This document shows positions 15,932 to 25,522 of a stretch of 64,000 bases of DNA, piece by piece. Made by a program: the position numbers and the translations under genes. The stretch comes from Eikenella glucosivorans (GTDB lineage: Bacteria > Pseudomonadota > Gammaproteobacteria > Burkholderiales > Neisseriaceae), in NCBI RefSeq assembly GCF_016025525.2, contig NZ_JACSGR010000002.1:294780-358779 (forward strand). The letters run 5' to 3'. Positions within the stretch are counted from its first letter, which is position 1, and every line of letters starts with the position of its first letter. The notes beneath the pieces were generated by a model. It made no database searches. It was not told the origin of the DNA and worked only from the letters and a program-made list of their open reading frames with translations.

Positions 15932-18232
15932 ATGCTGTCGAAAGAACTGGAAAGCATTTTGCAGGTGATTTATGCCGACGCCCGCTCGCAACGTTATGAG
16001 TTTATCGGCATCGAACACCTGTTGCTCTCGCTAATGCAGGAGAGCGATGAGGTGCGCGCGGTGCTGAAAGAATGCGGCGTGAACATCCCGCTACTGGCCG
16101 AGCAGCTGGCCATCAGCATTGAGGAAAACACGCCCATCCTGCCCGAAGATTCGCCCGACTTGGGCGAAACCCAGCCCACGCTCGGCTTCCAGCGCGTGAT
16201 CCAGCGGGCGATTGTGCACGTGCAGTCGGCCGGCAAACGGCAGGTGATGCCGGTGGACGTGCTGGTGGCGCTGATGTCGGAAAAAAACAGCCATGCCGTG
16301 TATTTCCTCGGCCTGCAGGCGGTGGGGCGCAGCGAGATTCTGAATTTCGTGGCCCACGGCATCGTGCCCGAGCGTTTGGACGATACCGAAAAAGCCGAAG
16401 GCGAAGCCGAGCCAGACGAAGAGGGCGAAAACAAACCCATCCGTCACGCGCTGGCCAAATACACCGTGAATCTGAATATTGAAGCGCGCGAAGGCCGCAT
16501 CGACGCCCTAGTGGGGCGCGGTATGGAAATGGAACGCCTCATGCAAACCCTGTGCCGCCGCCGTAAAAACAACCCGCTTCTGGTGGGTGAAGCCGGCGTG
16601 GGCAAAACCGCACTGGCCGAAGGCCTGGCCTACCGTTTGGAGCAAGGCGACGTGCCCGAAGCGCTGGCCGGCGCCACCGTGTTCGCGCTGGACATGGGCT
16701 CGCTCCTAGCCGGCACCAAATACCGCGGCGACTTTGAAGCCCGCATCAAAGCCGTGCTCAAAGAATTGGCCAAAATCGAACATTCCATCCTGTTTATCGA
16801 CGAAATCCACACCATCATCGGCGCAGGCAGCACCACCGGCAGCACCATGGATGCCTCCAACCTGCTCAAGCCCGCCCTTTCCAAAGGCCATCTGCGCTGC
16901 ATCGGTGCCACCACCTACGACGAATACCGCACCATCTTCGCCAAAGACCACGCCCTCAGCCGCCGCTTCCAGAAAATCGACGTGGCCGAGCCCAGCGTGG
17001 CCGAAACCGTGGAAATCCTCAAAGGGCTGCAACCCGCGCTCGAATCCTTCCACCAAATCCGCTTCTCCCAGCACGCCCTCAGCGCCGCCGCCGAGCTTTC
17101 CGTGCGCTACCTGAACGACCGTTTCCTGCCCGATAAAGCCATCGATTTGATTGACGAAGCCGCCGCCGCCCAGCGCATCCTGCCCGGCGACAAACGGCGC
17201 GATGTGATTGAAGCCGCGCAGATAGAAGAAGTGGTGGCCAAAATCGCCCGCATTCCCGAGCAGACCGTATCCAAAGACGACAAAGAAGTGCTGCGCCACC
17301 TCGAGCGCAACCTGAAAAACATGGTGTTCGGCCAAGACACAGCCATCGAAGCGCTGGCCGCCGCCATCAAAATGTCGCGCTCCGGATTGGGGCAAACGGA
17401 AAAACCCATCGGCAGCTTCCTGTTTTCCGGCCCCACCGGCGTGGGCAAAACCGAAGTGGCCCGTCAGCTCGCCTATATTTTGGGCGTGCCGCTGCAACGC
17501 TTCGATATGTCCGAATACATGGAGCGGCACGCCGTGGCCCGGCTCATCGGCGCGCCGCCCGGCTATGTGGGCTTCGAGCAGAGCGGCCTGCTCACCGAAG
17601 CCGTCAACAAGCAGCCCTTCTGCGTACTGCTCCTAGACGAAATCGAAAAAGCCCACCCTGATGTGCACAATATTTTGTTGCAAATCATGGACTATGGCAC
17701 GCTCACCGACAACAACGGCCGCAAAACCGATTTCCGCAACACCATCGTGATCATGACCACCAATGCCGGTGCCGAAAGCCTCAGCCGCCCCGTGCTCGGC
17801 TTCACCCGCCAGCGCATGAGCGGCGACGAGGGCGAAGCGCTGAAAAAAGCCTTCACCCCCGAATTCCGCAACCGCCTCGATGCCGTGATTTCCTTCGCCC
17901 CGCTGGACAACGAAATCATCGCCAAGGTAACCGATAAATTCCTGATTGCCCTCGAGCAGCAGCTGCTGGCGAAAAACGTGGAAGCCCACTTCACCACTGG
18001 CCTGCGCAGCTATCTGGCCGAGCAGGGTTTCGACCCGCAAATGGGCGCCCGCCCCATGCAGCGGCTGATTCAAGACAAAATCCGCCGCGTGCTGGCCGAC
18101 GAGCTGCTCTTCGGCCGCTTGAGCAAAGGCGGCGAAGTCACCATCGGCTATGACACCAAAGGCGACAAGGTGACGCTCTCCTTCTCCGCCGCCAAAACCA
18201 AACGCGGCAAAGTGGTGGACGCCGGCAGTTGA
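15932..18232 (+). CDS. clpA: ATP-dependent Clp protease ATP-binding subunit ClpA
   Basis: ClpA unfolds proteins and feeds them to ClpP. From the ATG at 15932, preceded by GAGGAGG, it has 766 residues. Order: a Clp N-repeat domain (about 1-145), an acidic linker, AAA1 with Walker A GEAGVGKTALAEG, and AAA2 with GPTGVGKTEVARQ and Walker B LLLDEIEKAHP. LGF in RPVLGFTRQ is the likely ClpP-docking tripeptide. There is no long ClpB-type middle coiled coil. clpP is not in this window. Confidence 0.96.
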   Translation: MLSKELESILQVIYADARSQRYEFIGIEHLLLSLMQESDEVRAVLKECGVNIPLLAEQLAISIEENTPILPEDSPDLGETQPTLGFQRVIQRAIVHVQSAGKRQVMPVDVLVALMSEKNSHAVYFLGLQAVGRSEILNFVAHGIVPERLDDTEKAEGEAEPDEEGENKPIRHALAKYTVNLNIEAREGRIDALVGRGMEMERLMQTLCRRRKNNPLLVGEAGVGKTALAEGLAYRLEQGDVPEALAGATVFALDMGSLLAGTKYRGDFEARIKAVLKELAKIEHSILFIDEIHTIIGAGSTTGSTMDASNLLKPALSKGHLRCIGATTYDEYRTIFAKDHALSRRFQKIDVAEPSVAETVEILKGLQPALESFHQIRFSQHALSAAAELSVRYLNDRFLPDKAIDLIDEAAAAQRILPGDKRRDVIEAAQIEEVVAKIARIPEQTVSKDDKEVLRHLERNLKNMVFGQDTAIEALAAAIKMSRSGLGQTEKPIGSFLFSGPTGVGKTEVARQLAYILGVPLQRFDMSEYMERHAVARLIGAPPGYVGFEQSGLLTEAVNKQPFCVLLLDEIEKAHPDVHNILLQIMDYGTLTDNNGRKTDFRNTIVIMTTNAGAESLSRPVLGFTRQRMSGDEGEALKKAFTPEFRNRLDAVISFAPLDNEIIAKVTDKFLIALEQQLLAKNVEAHFTTGLRSYLAEQGFDPQMGARPMQRLIQDKIRRVLADELLFGRLSKGGEVTIGYDTKGDKVTLSFSAAKTKRGKVVDAGS

Positions 18233-18255
18233 GGCGGATTGGTGCGATACAAATT

Positions 18256-18291
18256 TTCAGGTAGCCTCTATCCGGATAGAGGCTACCTGAA
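18256..18291 (+). terminator. Inverted DUS pair after clpA
   Basis: 12-bp stem with a 12-base loop, extended by AAAATTTT-type flanks, 24 bases past the stop. Confidence 0.5.
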
Positions 18292-18334
18292 AATATAATA
18301 ACGTTATCAACTTAAATGGTTATAGGGAGATGAT

Positions 18335-18979
18335 ATGAAGCAATACCTAAGCATTGCCACAATATTGACAGCCGGTTTGCTGACTGCGTGTTCGCCATCC
18401 ACGCCAGAGCAAGAAGCTGCGGCTGCAAGCGGGCAGCAGTCGGTAAGTCCGCCTATGCCATTGGTCGTGGCTTCTACGGCAGCTGCTAGTGCCCCTGCTT
18501 CCTTGGCAGGAGAAGACAGAGAGTTGGCTGCATTTGCCAACGGGTTGGCAAAAGACGATTCGCTGGTTTTGGATATATGGCTGTTTTCTCCTGATGTTTT
18601 GACGGAAGCTCCGGTAACGGTTGAAGACATGAAAAGCAGGGCTTATGGCAGCGATATGACCAGCCATTATCGTGCCGATGATCGCGAAAAAATCCTGCCG
18701 ATTTTCCGGTTTCTCATGGTGCAATATAGCCAATCTAAAATCCGGGTGGCTCACGAAAGTGATGAAAAATTTTTTTCACTCAGCCGCGCTTGGCTGGAGT
18801 TTTGCAGCCGCCAAAGCGGCGACTGCCTAGTTGCCAATATTTCCTCCGGGCTGCAATGGCGCGATGCCAAGCTTGATTTCCAGTTTCAAACCCGTCCGCA
18901 CGGCGGCGCGGCCAAAATTTACGGGCTCGGTGAACTGGAAAGCAAGTCGTTCAGGCCGTTGGTACAGCGTGTGTTTTGA
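18335..18979 (+). CDS. Predicted lipoprotein, function unknown
   Basis: The 214-residue protein starts MKQYLSIATILTAGLLTACS (lipobox LTAC, Cys19). A Ser/Ala/Pro-rich linker of about 40 residues precedes a globular part without a motif I recognise. It has three cysteines at about 150-170. Its codons are less GC-rich than those of clpA, which could mean later acquisition. An AGGGAGA ribosome-binding site lies 7 bases before the start, and inverted DUS pairs flank the gene. Confidence 0.75.
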   Translation: MKQYLSIATILTAGLLTACSPSTPEQEAAAASGQQSVSPPMPLVVASTAAASAPASLAGEDRELAAFANGLAKDDSLVLDIWLFSPDVLTEAPVTVEDMKSRAYGSDMTSHYRADDREKILPIFRFLMVQYSQSKIRVAHESDEKFFSLSRAWLEFCSRQSGDCLVANISSGLQWRDAKLDFQFQTRPHGGAAKIYGLGELESKSFRPLVQRVF

Positions 18980-19024
18980 TTTTGTTTGGGTAAACCGGGT
19001 TTCCGTTTTGTTCCTGCCTATTTT

Positions 19025-19059
19025 TTCAGGTAGCCTTTATTCGACTGAGGCTGCCTGAA
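19025..19059. repeat. Inverted pair of DUS and variant DUS
   Basis: An exact DUS (19025-19036) faces the variant AGGCTGCCTGAA (19048-19059), giving a 12-bp stem with one mismatch 45 bases past the lipoprotein stop. Confidence 0.6.
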
Positions 19060-19130
19060 AAACATAATGGCATTGCATGATTGCTTCATGTGGATAAGGC
19101 TACCTGAAAAAGCAGGCTTCAATGCGGGCT

Positions 19131-19171
19131 ACAAGTTTGGCTTCGCTGAAGCTGATGCTTTCAGGCAGCCT
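19131..19171 (+). repeat. Composite repeat, B module with variant DUS
   Basis: GGCTTCGCTGAAGCTGATGC followed by TTCAGGCAGCCT, the complement of AGGCTGCCTGAA. Module A is missing. Confidence 0.7.
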
Positions 19172-19203
19172 TTTTTTTGCCTGCCCAACAGGCGGCGGCT
19201 TGG

Positions 19204-21192
19204 CTACTGGCCGCGCAGGAATAGGGCGTCCAAATCGGCGAGGGAGAGTTTGACCCAGGTGGGGCGGCCGTGGTTGCATTGGTTGCTGCGGGGGGTGTTT
19301 TCCATGTCGCGCAGCAGGGCGTTCATTTCGGGCAGGGTGAGGCGGCGGCCGGCGCGCACGGAGCCGTGGCAGGCCATGGTGCTGAGGAGGCGGTTTTCGC
19401 GCGCTTCCACGGTTTGGATGCTGCCGGTGTGGGCGGCTTCGCGCAGCATGCTTCGGGCGAGCTCGGCGATGTCGGCTTTGCCGAGCATCTGCGGCACGGC
19501 GCGCACGGCGATGCTGTGGCTGCCGATGGTGGAGCAGTCGAGGCCGTATTGGCGCAGCAGGTCGGCGTGTTCGGCTAGGGCGGCCATTTCTTCGTGGCTG
19601 GCTTCGAAGCTCACGGGGATAAGCAGCTGCTGGCTGCGCAGGCTGCCGTGGCTTTGGCGCTGGGCTTTCATTTTTTCGTAGTTCACGCGCTCGGCGGCGG
19701 CGTGCATGTCGATGAGCAGCAGGCTGTTTTCGGCTTGGGCGAGGATGTAGATGCCGAGCAGTTGGGCGATGGCGAAGCCGAGGGGGTATTCTTCGGACGG
19801 GGAATCGGCTTCGGCGTGGGGGGCAAGGCGGCTTTGTTCGAGGGCGGCGAGTTCGGGGTCTTCGCTGCCGCTGTGTTTGTAGAGTTCGGCATAAGTTTGC
19901 CAGGCGGCGCGGCTTTCTTGCAGGGTGAGGCGTTGCTGCCGGGGGGCGGGGGCGTAGGCGGCAGGGCGCTGCTGCGGGCTGTCTGAAAACGGGTTGGAGG
20001 CGCTTGCCAATCTGCCGGGTTCGTTTGAGGGAAACGGATTTTGCTCGCTTTGATTGTGCGGAAACTCACTACGTTCGTTTTGGCGAAACTCGTTGCGCTC
20101 GTTTTTGCTGCGCAGAAACTCACTACGTTCGTTTTCAGGTAGCCTTTGCTTGTGCAGCTGTTGCAGCAGGCTGCCGGCGTTGCCCACGCTGTCGGTTTGG
20201 CTGGCGCGGGTGTCGGCGAGGGCTTTGTTGAGGGTGTGGAAGATGAGCTGGTGCACGGCTTGGCTGTCGCGGAAGCGGATTTCGGTTTTGGTGGGGTGGA
20301 CGTTGACATCGACCATCTCGGGCGGCAGCTCGAGGAAAAGGGCGAAGGCGGGGGTGATTTGCTGGTGCAGCACGTCGCGGTAGGCCTGCTTCACGGCGTG
20401 CAGCATGACTTTGTCGCGCACGAAGCGGTTGTTTACAAAGCAATACTGCTGGCTGCTGCGGCCTTGGGTGAAGGTGGGCTTGGCGATGAGGCCGTGCAGG
20501 CGGAGGAGGCCGCTGCCGCTGTCGACGGGCAGGGAGGCTACCTGAAAATCTTGGCCGAGCACGGCGGCGATGCGTTCGCTCAGGCTTTGGGCGGGATAGT
20601 TGGCGGTGGTTTTGCCGTTGTGGGAAAGGGTGAACGCCACTTGCGGGTGGGCGAGGGCGAGGCGGTCGAACACGGCGGCGCAGTGGGCGTATTCGGTGTT
20701 TTCGGATTTGAGGAATTTGCGGCGGGCGGGGGTGTTGAAAAAGAGGTCGGCCACTTCCACGCTGGTGCCGACGGGGTGGGCGGCGGGGGCGGCGGACTCA
20801 ATTTGGCCGTCGCGGGCGCGCACTTGGCGGGCGGCGGGGCTGCCTTCCTGGCGGCTGGTGAGGGTGAGGCGCGACACGGAGGCAATGCTGGCGAGCCCTT
20901 CGCCGCGGAAGCCCATACTGCGCACGTGTTCCAAATCTTGCAGCGAGGCGATTTTGCTGGTGGCGTGGCGGGAGAGGGCGAGGGGGAGGTCGTCGGGGTG
21001 GATGCCGCTGCCGTTGTCGGCCACGCGGATAAGTCGGATGCCGCCGCCGGCAAGCTCGGCTTGGATGCGGGTGGCGCCGGCATCGAGGCTGTTTTCGATG
21101 ATTTCTTTGAGCGCGGCGGCGGGGCGTTCCACCACTTCGCCGGCGGCGATCTGGTTCACGAGGTGGTCGGGCAGGGCGTGGATGCGGGGCAT
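19204..21192 (-). CDS. mutL: DNA mismatch repair protein MutL
   Basis: MutL couples mismatch recognition by MutS to strand incision. The GHKL ATPase has ENSLDAGAT (32-40), DNGSGIHPDDL (58-68) and GFRGEGLASI (94-103). The C-terminal domain keeps the endonuclease motif in the form DMHAAAERVNYE, with Met for the usual Gln, and the C-terminal CNHGRPT, as expected in species without MutH. The 662 residues include a linker (about 345-440) with repeated NERSEF-like peptides and RLPEN. That stretch is encoded by copies of the intergenic repeat plus a DUS. Confidence 0.95.
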   Translation of the reverse strand: MPRIHALPDHLVNQIAAGEVVERPAAALKEIIENSLDAGATRIQAELAGGGIRLIRVADNGSGIHPDDLPLALSRHATSKIASLQDLEHVRSMGFRGEGLASIASVSRLTLTSRQEGSPAARQVRARDGQIESAAPAAHPVGTSVEVADLFFNTPARRKFLKSENTEYAHCAAVFDRLALAHPQVAFTLSHNGKTTANYPAQSLSERIAAVLGQDFQVASLPVDSGSGLLRLHGLIAKPTFTQGRSSQQYCFVNNRFVRDKVMLHAVKQAYRDVLHQQITPAFALFLELPPEMVDVNVHPTKTEIRFRDSQAVHQLIFHTLNKALADTRASQTDSVGNAGSLLQQLHKQRLPENERSEFLRSKNERNEFRQNERSEFPHNQSEQNPFPSNEPGRLASASNPFSDSPQQRPAAYAPAPRQQRLTLQESRAAWQTYAELYKHSGSEDPELAALEQSRLAPHAEADSPSEEYPLGFAIAQLLGIYILAQAENSLLLIDMHAAAERVNYEKMKAQRQSHGSLRSQQLLIPVSFEASHEEMAALAEHADLLRQYGLDCSTIGSHSIAVRAVPQMLGKADIAELARSMLREAAHTGSIQTVEARENRLLSTMACHGSVRAGRRLTLPEMNALLRDMENTPRSNQCNHGRPTWVKLSLADLDALFLRGQ
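20058..20145 (+). repeat. Composite repeat copies inside mutL
   Basis: Three consecutive units of the GAAACTCACTACGTTCGTTT type (from 20061, 20086 and 20116) are followed by a DUS at 20134-20145. They match the module A start in intergenic copies and are read in frame on the minus strand. Confidence 0.85.
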
Positions 21193-21208
21193 GATGGTCT
21201 CGGGGTGC

Positions 21209-21234
21209 GGGCTACCTGAAATTTCAGGTAGCCT
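21209..21234. repeat. Inverted DUS pair upstream of mutL
   Basis: A near-DUS GGGCTACCTGAA and an exact DUS are separated by only 2 bases, 17 bases upstream of the mutL start. Confidence 0.65.
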
Positions 21235-21332
21235 TTTGTGCGGTGTCGGGCAGGAGTGCCCGGGTTACGGCGGTTGGTTTACGGTTCGGCTAGGCTTGCC
21301 GTGCGGGTAAACGGCTGTGGTGGAAGGAAATG

Positions 21333-21400
21333 TTTTTAGCGGCGCAGAAACTCGTTTCGCTTATTTTAACTTTGTTGAAGCTTACGTTTTCAGGTAGCCT
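21333..21400 (+). repeat. Composite repeat, short A type
   Basis: TTTTTAGCGGCGCAGAAACT, then TTTTAACTTTGTTGAAGCTT and a DUS at 21389-21400. The long TTGGGC hairpin is missing. Confidence 0.8.
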
Positions 21401-21444
21401 TTGGGGCAGACAGGCTGCTTGGAAGGCTACCTGAAAAGTTTGCT

Positions 21445-22185
21445 TCAATCCGAATCGGGCAGTATCGGCAGGCCGCTGGCGGCGAAAATATCGGCGGCGA
21501 GGTCGCGCATGGGGCCGCCGCTGCGGATGGCGTCTGCCTTGCCCAGCAGCACCCGCCCGCCTTTGCCTTCCAGCCACAAGGCTTCGTTGTTGGCTTTGCC
21601 GTTGGCACGCTTGGTTCGGCTGGTGAGCCGGATGCCGGCAAAGTTGGCGGCGCGGCAACGGCGTTCGGTGTGCCATGACAGCCCGCGCAGGCGCCTGATT
21701 TCAAAGGTATCGCTCTCGGCGCGGTAGGTGCAGCGGCGGGCACGGATGATGCCGCGGGCAAAACCTACGGCCGCGGCTGCGGTGGGGATGACCACTGTAA
21801 ACAAAAATTCCAGCGCCGCCGCACCGCCCGACAGCGCAAAATCACGTAGCAGCCAGCGGGCGGCAAACAGGGCAATCAGGGCGCAGGCGGCGGCATAAAA
21901 TAGGCTGTGCAGGATGGGTGTGGTGGTAAACCGCAGAGAAAACTTGGGCGCTTGCGGGTTGGCGAGCCGCGCCAGCACCGCCTGCCGTCGGCGCCACATC
22001 TGCCATGCGGTCGAACAGCAGACTGTGCCGTAAACCAACGGCAGCAGCGCGGCCATCTTTAGCACGATGTGCTGCTGCACGGCAAATCGAGCGGTCACGA
22101 CCAGCCATGCCAGTGCCCACAAAACGTGTGCGGCAATGCGCCAGCGTGCGATAGGGCGGGGAGTTTGGGTGGGCGTGGCGTGCAT
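21445..22185 (-). CDS. Predicted inner-membrane protein, function unknown
   Basis: The 246-residue chain has hydrophobic segments at about 17-36, 45-60, 88-108 and 120-145. A cytoplasmic-type basic C-terminal half follows, containing a PH-like strand pattern (CTYRAESDTFEIRRLRGLSW). I do not recognise the family. It starts 11 bases after the aroC stop, so it is probably co-transcribed with aroC. No function can be inferred from that pairing. Confidence 0.7.
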   Translation of the reverse strand: MHATPTQTPRPIARWRIAAHVLWALAWLVVTARFAVQQHIVLKMAALLPLVYGTVCCSTAWQMWRRRQAVLARLANPQAPKFSLRFTTTPILHSLFYAAACALIALFAARWLLRDFALSGGAAALEFLFTVVIPTAAAAVGFARGIIRARRCTYRAESDTFEIRRLRGLSWHTERRCRAANFAGIRLTSRTKRANGKANNEALWLEGKGGRVLLGKADAIRSGGPMRDLAADIFAASGLPILPDSD

Positions 22186-22196
22186 AGTTGTCGGCC

Positions 22197-23291
22197 TTAG
22201 TGGCGTTCAATATCCGGCGTATCCACGCGCACGTCGGCATTTTGGGCGCGGTGGCGCAGGGCGTGGTCGATGAGCACGAGGGCGAGCATAGCTTCGGCGA
22301 TGGGGGCGGCACGCAGGCCGACGCAGGGGTCGTGGCGGCCGTGGGTTTCGAGCAGCACGGGCTGGCCGTGGATGTCGATGCTGCGGCGCGGGGTGGCGAT
22401 GGAGCTGGTGGGCTTCACGGCGAAGTCGGCGCGGATGGTTTGGCCGGTGGAGATGCCGCCGAGGATGCCGCCGGAATGGTTGCTGGCGAAGCCTTCTGGC
22501 GTGAGTTCGTCGCCATGTTGGCTGCCGCGTTGCGCCACCACGTCGAAGCCGTCGCCGATGGATACGGCTTTCACGGCGTTGATGCCCATCAGGGCGTGGG
22601 CGATGTCGGCGTCGAGGCGGCCGAACACGGGCTCGCCGAAGCCGACGGGCACGCTGCGCGCTTCGATGTGCAGCCGCGCGCCCACGGAATCGAGCGATTT
22701 GCGCACGGAATCCATGTAGTTTTCCAAATCGGCAATTTGCGATTGGTTGGCGGCGAAGAAGGGGTTTTGGCTGATAAATTCTTCGCCTTCAAAGGCGATT
22801 TCGCGTTCGCCCACCTGCGTTACCCAGCAGACGATTTCGGTGCCGAACTGCTCGCGCAGCCATTTTTTGGCCACGGCGCCGGCGGCCACGCGGGCGGCGG
22901 TTTCGCGGGCGGAGCTGCGGCCGCCGCCGCGGTAGTCGCGGATGCCGTATTTGTGCCAATAGGTGTAGTCGGCGTGGCCGGGGCGGAATTGCCGGGCGAT
23001 GCTGCCGTAGTCGCGGCTGCGCTGGTCGGTGTTGCGGATAAAGAGGGCGATGGGCGTGCCGGTGGTGCGGCCTTCGAATACGCCGGAGAGGATTTCCACC
23101 TGGTCGGCTTCGCGGCGCTGGGTAACGTGGCGGCTGGTGCCGGGGCGGCGGCGGTTTAGGTCGGGCTGGATGTCGGACTCGGCAAGCGGGAGGCCGGGCG
23201 GGCAGCCGTCGATGATGCAGCCGATGCCGGCGCCGTGGCTTTCGCCGAAGGTGGTGATGCGGAAGAGTTGTCCGAAGGAGTTGCCGGGCAT
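22197..23291 (-). CDS. aroC: Chorismate synthase
   Basis: AroC converts 5-enolpyruvylshikimate-3-phosphate to chorismate with reduced FMN, the last common step of aromatic biosynthesis. The start [20 protein letters not shown] at 23291 gives 364 residues, the family length; a longer frame to 23333 has no family character. Signature blocks include [32 protein letters not shown] and [17 protein letters not shown]. Confidence 0.96.
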   Translation of the reverse strand: MPGNSFGQLFRITTFGESHGAGIGCIIDGCPPGLPLAESDIQPDLNRRRPGTSRHVTQRREADQVEILSGVFEGRTTGTPIALFIRNTDQRSRDYGSIARQFRPGHADYTYWHKYGIRDYRGGGRSSARETAARVAAGAVAKKWLREQFGTEIVCWVTQVGEREIAFEGEEFISQNPFFAANQSQIADLENYMDSVRKSLDSVGARLHIEARSVPVGFGEPVFGRLDADIAHALMGINAVKAVSIGDGFDVVAQRGSQHGDELTPEGFASNHSGGILGGISTGQTIRADFAVKPTSSIATPRRSIDIHGQPVLLETHGRHDPCVGLRAAPIAEAMLALVLIDHALRHRAQNADVRVDTPDIERH

Positions 23292-23494
23292 GATGGTGTT
23301 TACTGGGTATGAAAATGCGGGCAAGTGTAGCACAAAGGGGATGAGGATAAGGGGCTACCTGAAAAATAGGTTTATTGCGAAATTTGGCTTGCTGCTTATA
23401 AAACAATGACTTGTCTTTAGGCAGCTTCCAAATTTCAGGTAGCCTTCGCCATTTATACTTCGTTCACCCTTGCGCCTCATGCCGGCGCGGGCAC

Positions 23495-23535
23495 TTCCTT
23501 TCTTTGCTTCGCCAAAGAAAGGAAGCAAAGAAAGG
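23495..23535. repeat. Long hairpin within the structured repeat
   Basis: CCTTTCTTTGCTTC and GAAGCAAAGAAAGG form a stem of about 14 bp around a CGCCAAAGAAAGG centre that can also pair with the left arm, giving two alternative folds. Confidence 0.65.
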
Positions 23536-23771
23536 CGACTGCGGGCACAGGTTTGGCTTCGCCAAACTTCCCTCACTCCGCACGGTTTTTCGGGCGGGCC
23601 CGAACTTGCGGCTGCGCCGCTTCGAACAGGGCGTGCCCTTGTTCCCCGAAAAACCGCGCTCCGTTCGGCTGCGCCAGCAGGGGTGGCACAGCCGAGCCAT
23701 TCGCACTAGGAGTTCTGTATTTTAATCGGTGTGAAGTTTAATATTTCGGCACTAGTGATCTAAACGGCAAA

Positions 23772-23826
23772 AGGCTACCTGAAAAATGCAGCATTGTTTT
23801 TCAGGTAGCCTTTTTTCAGGTAGCCT
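23772..23826 (-). terminator. Three DUS after brnQ
   Basis: An inverted pair (23772-23783, 23800-23811; 16-base loop) plus a third DUS at 23815-23826. They lie 33-48 bases past the brnQ stop on the minus strand. Confidence 0.5.
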
Positions 23827-23858
23827 TTTTATGCTTCCACACCTTTAATGCGGTTGCA

Positions 23859-25187
23859 TCAGGCTTTTTCGCTATCGGCAGCCGGTTTGCCCGCCAAGCC
23901 GCCGGCGCAGCCGATGAGGATGCCGGCCAGGGCGAAGGGCAGCCATTCGAGTGAATAGACTTGCAGCGGCAGCTGTTTGGTAAAGCCGGCACCGGCCACG
24001 GAAAGGATGGATACAACGGTAACCAGCCCGGCGGCGAGGCGGTGCGACAGCACGGGCAGGGGGCGGGCGAAGTTGTCGATTAAGAGCAGCAGAAGGATGG
24101 TCATGGCGATGGGGTAGAGCACCATCAGCACGGGTACGGATTTGCTGATGACGGTGCTTAGGCCCTGATTGGCCAAGATAAAGCTTACCAGGGTGAGCGA
24201 TACCACATAGGTGCGGTAGCTGATGCGCGGGAACAGGCCGTAGAAGAATTCGCCCACGGCGGTGACCAGGCCCACGGAGGTGGTGAGGCAGGCGAGGGTA
24301 ACGATGGTGCCGAACAGGATGCGGCCGAAGCTGCCGAAGGTTTCGTAGGCGGCGGTGGTGAGCAGGAAGGAGCCGACGTCTTGATTTTTGGCAGCCAGGT
24401 CGGCCAGGGTTTGCTGCGGCACGGGCAGGCGGTTGCACACCCAGGCCAGGCCGATATAGATGACGGCCAGCGAGGCGGCGGCGATAATGCCGGCAACAAA
24501 GGTTTGTTTCACCACGATTTTATCGTCGCGCTGCCCGACGGGCATTTTGGCTTTGATGGCGTTGATCACAATCACAGAAAAGGCCACGGAGGCGAGTACG
24601 TCCATAGTCTGGTAGCCGCCGATGAAGCCGCTCAAAAAGGCGGATTGGCCGCCGAAGTTTACCTCCGCCAGGGTGGGCGGGTTGTCGAACAGCCACCACA
24701 TGGATTTGCCGATGAGGGCGAGGATGGAAATCAGCAGGGCGGGAGTGAGGATGGCACCGATGCGTTCCACCATTTTGGATGGGTTCAGGCTTAGCCACAG
24801 GGTGAGCGCGTAGTAAACCACGGTGAAGGCCAAGAGTGAGGCGGCGCCGGGCGCGCCGATAAAGGGTAGTATGGCCATTTCGTAGGAAGTGGCGCCGGTG
24901 CGCGGGATGGCGAAGAAGGGGCCGATGGTGAGGTAAACGGCCATCAGGAAGAGCACGGAAAACCACGGGTGGATACGGTTGAGCGCGGTTTTGTAGCCGT
25001 TTTGGTAGAAGGCGCTCGCCACGATGCCCAACAAGGGCAGGCCGACGCCGGTGATCACGAAGCCGGAAAGAGTGCTCCAGAAGGCGGGGCCGCTGTTGAG
25101 GCCGAGCGTGGGCGGGAAGATGAGGTTGCCGGCGCCGAAAAAAATGGCAAACAGCATGAAGCCGATAACGAAGGTGCTTTTGTTCAT
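23859..25187 (-). CDS. brnQ: Branched-chain amino acid transporter
   Basis: BrnQ imports leucine, isoleucine and valine by cation symport across the inner membrane (LIVCS family). The 442 residues form about 12 hydrophobic helices. The N-terminal FMLFAIFFGAGNLIFPPTLG is the family signature, and the conserved PRTGATSYE loop follows near residue 95. It is divergent from pacA and followed by DUS, so it is probably a single-gene unit. No T-box or leader peptide is evident upstream. Confidence 0.94.
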   Translation of the reverse strand: MNKSTFVIGFMLFAIFFGAGNLIFPPTLGLNSGPAFWSTLSGFVITGVGLPLLGIVASAFYQNGYKTALNRIHPWFSVLFLMAVYLTIGPFFAIPRTGATSYEMAILPFIGAPGAASLLAFTVVYYALTLWLSLNPSKMVERIGAILTPALLISILALIGKSMWWLFDNPPTLAEVNFGGQSAFLSGFIGGYQTMDVLASVAFSVIVINAIKAKMPVGQRDDKIVVKQTFVAGIIAAASLAVIYIGLAWVCNRLPVPQQTLADLAAKNQDVGSFLLTTAAYETFGSFGRILFGTIVTLACLTTSVGLVTAVGEFFYGLFPRISYRTYVVSLTLVSFILANQGLSTVISKSVPVLMVLYPIAMTILLLLLIDNFARPLPVLSHRLAAGLVTVVSILSVAGAGFTKQLPLQVYSLEWLPFALAGILIGCAGGLAGKPAADSEKA

Positions 25188-25522
25188 TTTGCGGGGGTGG
25201 TGGTTGGCAGCCGGTGGTACCGGCCAAAGAAAAGGTCGTATGATACCGAATCGCTTGGGAAAGATACAGGGCGGGCGCGTTGACGGCGCCGGTTGTGTAT
25301 TGTCTGCTGCGTTGAAATTTTGCTTTTTCAGGTAGCCTGATGAGGCAGGGTGAGGCTACCTGAAAAAAATGAAGGCTCGTTTGAGGAATGGGCTAAACGG
25401 GTTTTCAGGTAGCCTGCAGGTGAGCGGGCGGGCGTGTAAATCGCTTTATCCTAGCGGCGGGAAACAGTATAATCCCACACTTTCGCTGCACGGATTAACC
25501 CTTTCCTTACCGCCTTGATTTT
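25188..25522. other. Divergent brnQ/pacA intergenic region
   Basis: Contains three exact DUS (25327, 25353, 25404), an AGCCGGTGGTACCGGCC palindrome near 25210 that could be an operator, and a TATAAT at 25468-25473. No gene is evident. Confidence 0.5.
25468..25473 (+). promoter_or_regulatory. Possible -10 element for pacA
   Basis: A perfect TATAAT lies 50 bases before the pacA start; TTTATC at about 17 bases upstream is a weak -35. Confidence 0.4.

Larger units (their letters stand above)
23292..23858. other. Intergenic region with structured GC-rich repeat
   Basis: No gene is convincing here. Two to five DUS lie at the edges (23352, 23434, 23772-23826). The centre (about 23460-23720) contains a long perfect hairpin, CTTTCTTTGCTTCGCCAAAG with its complement, and further inverted GC-rich motifs. 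Frames across it read as SFFASPKKGSK-type peptides that are known from many spurious annotated ORFs. Confidence 0.6.

Noticed and set aside
23411..23741. Open frames in the brnQ-aroC gap reading SFFASPKKGSK and similar
   Set aside because: They lie over inverted repeats in several frames at once and have no start context; treated as a structured non-coding element.
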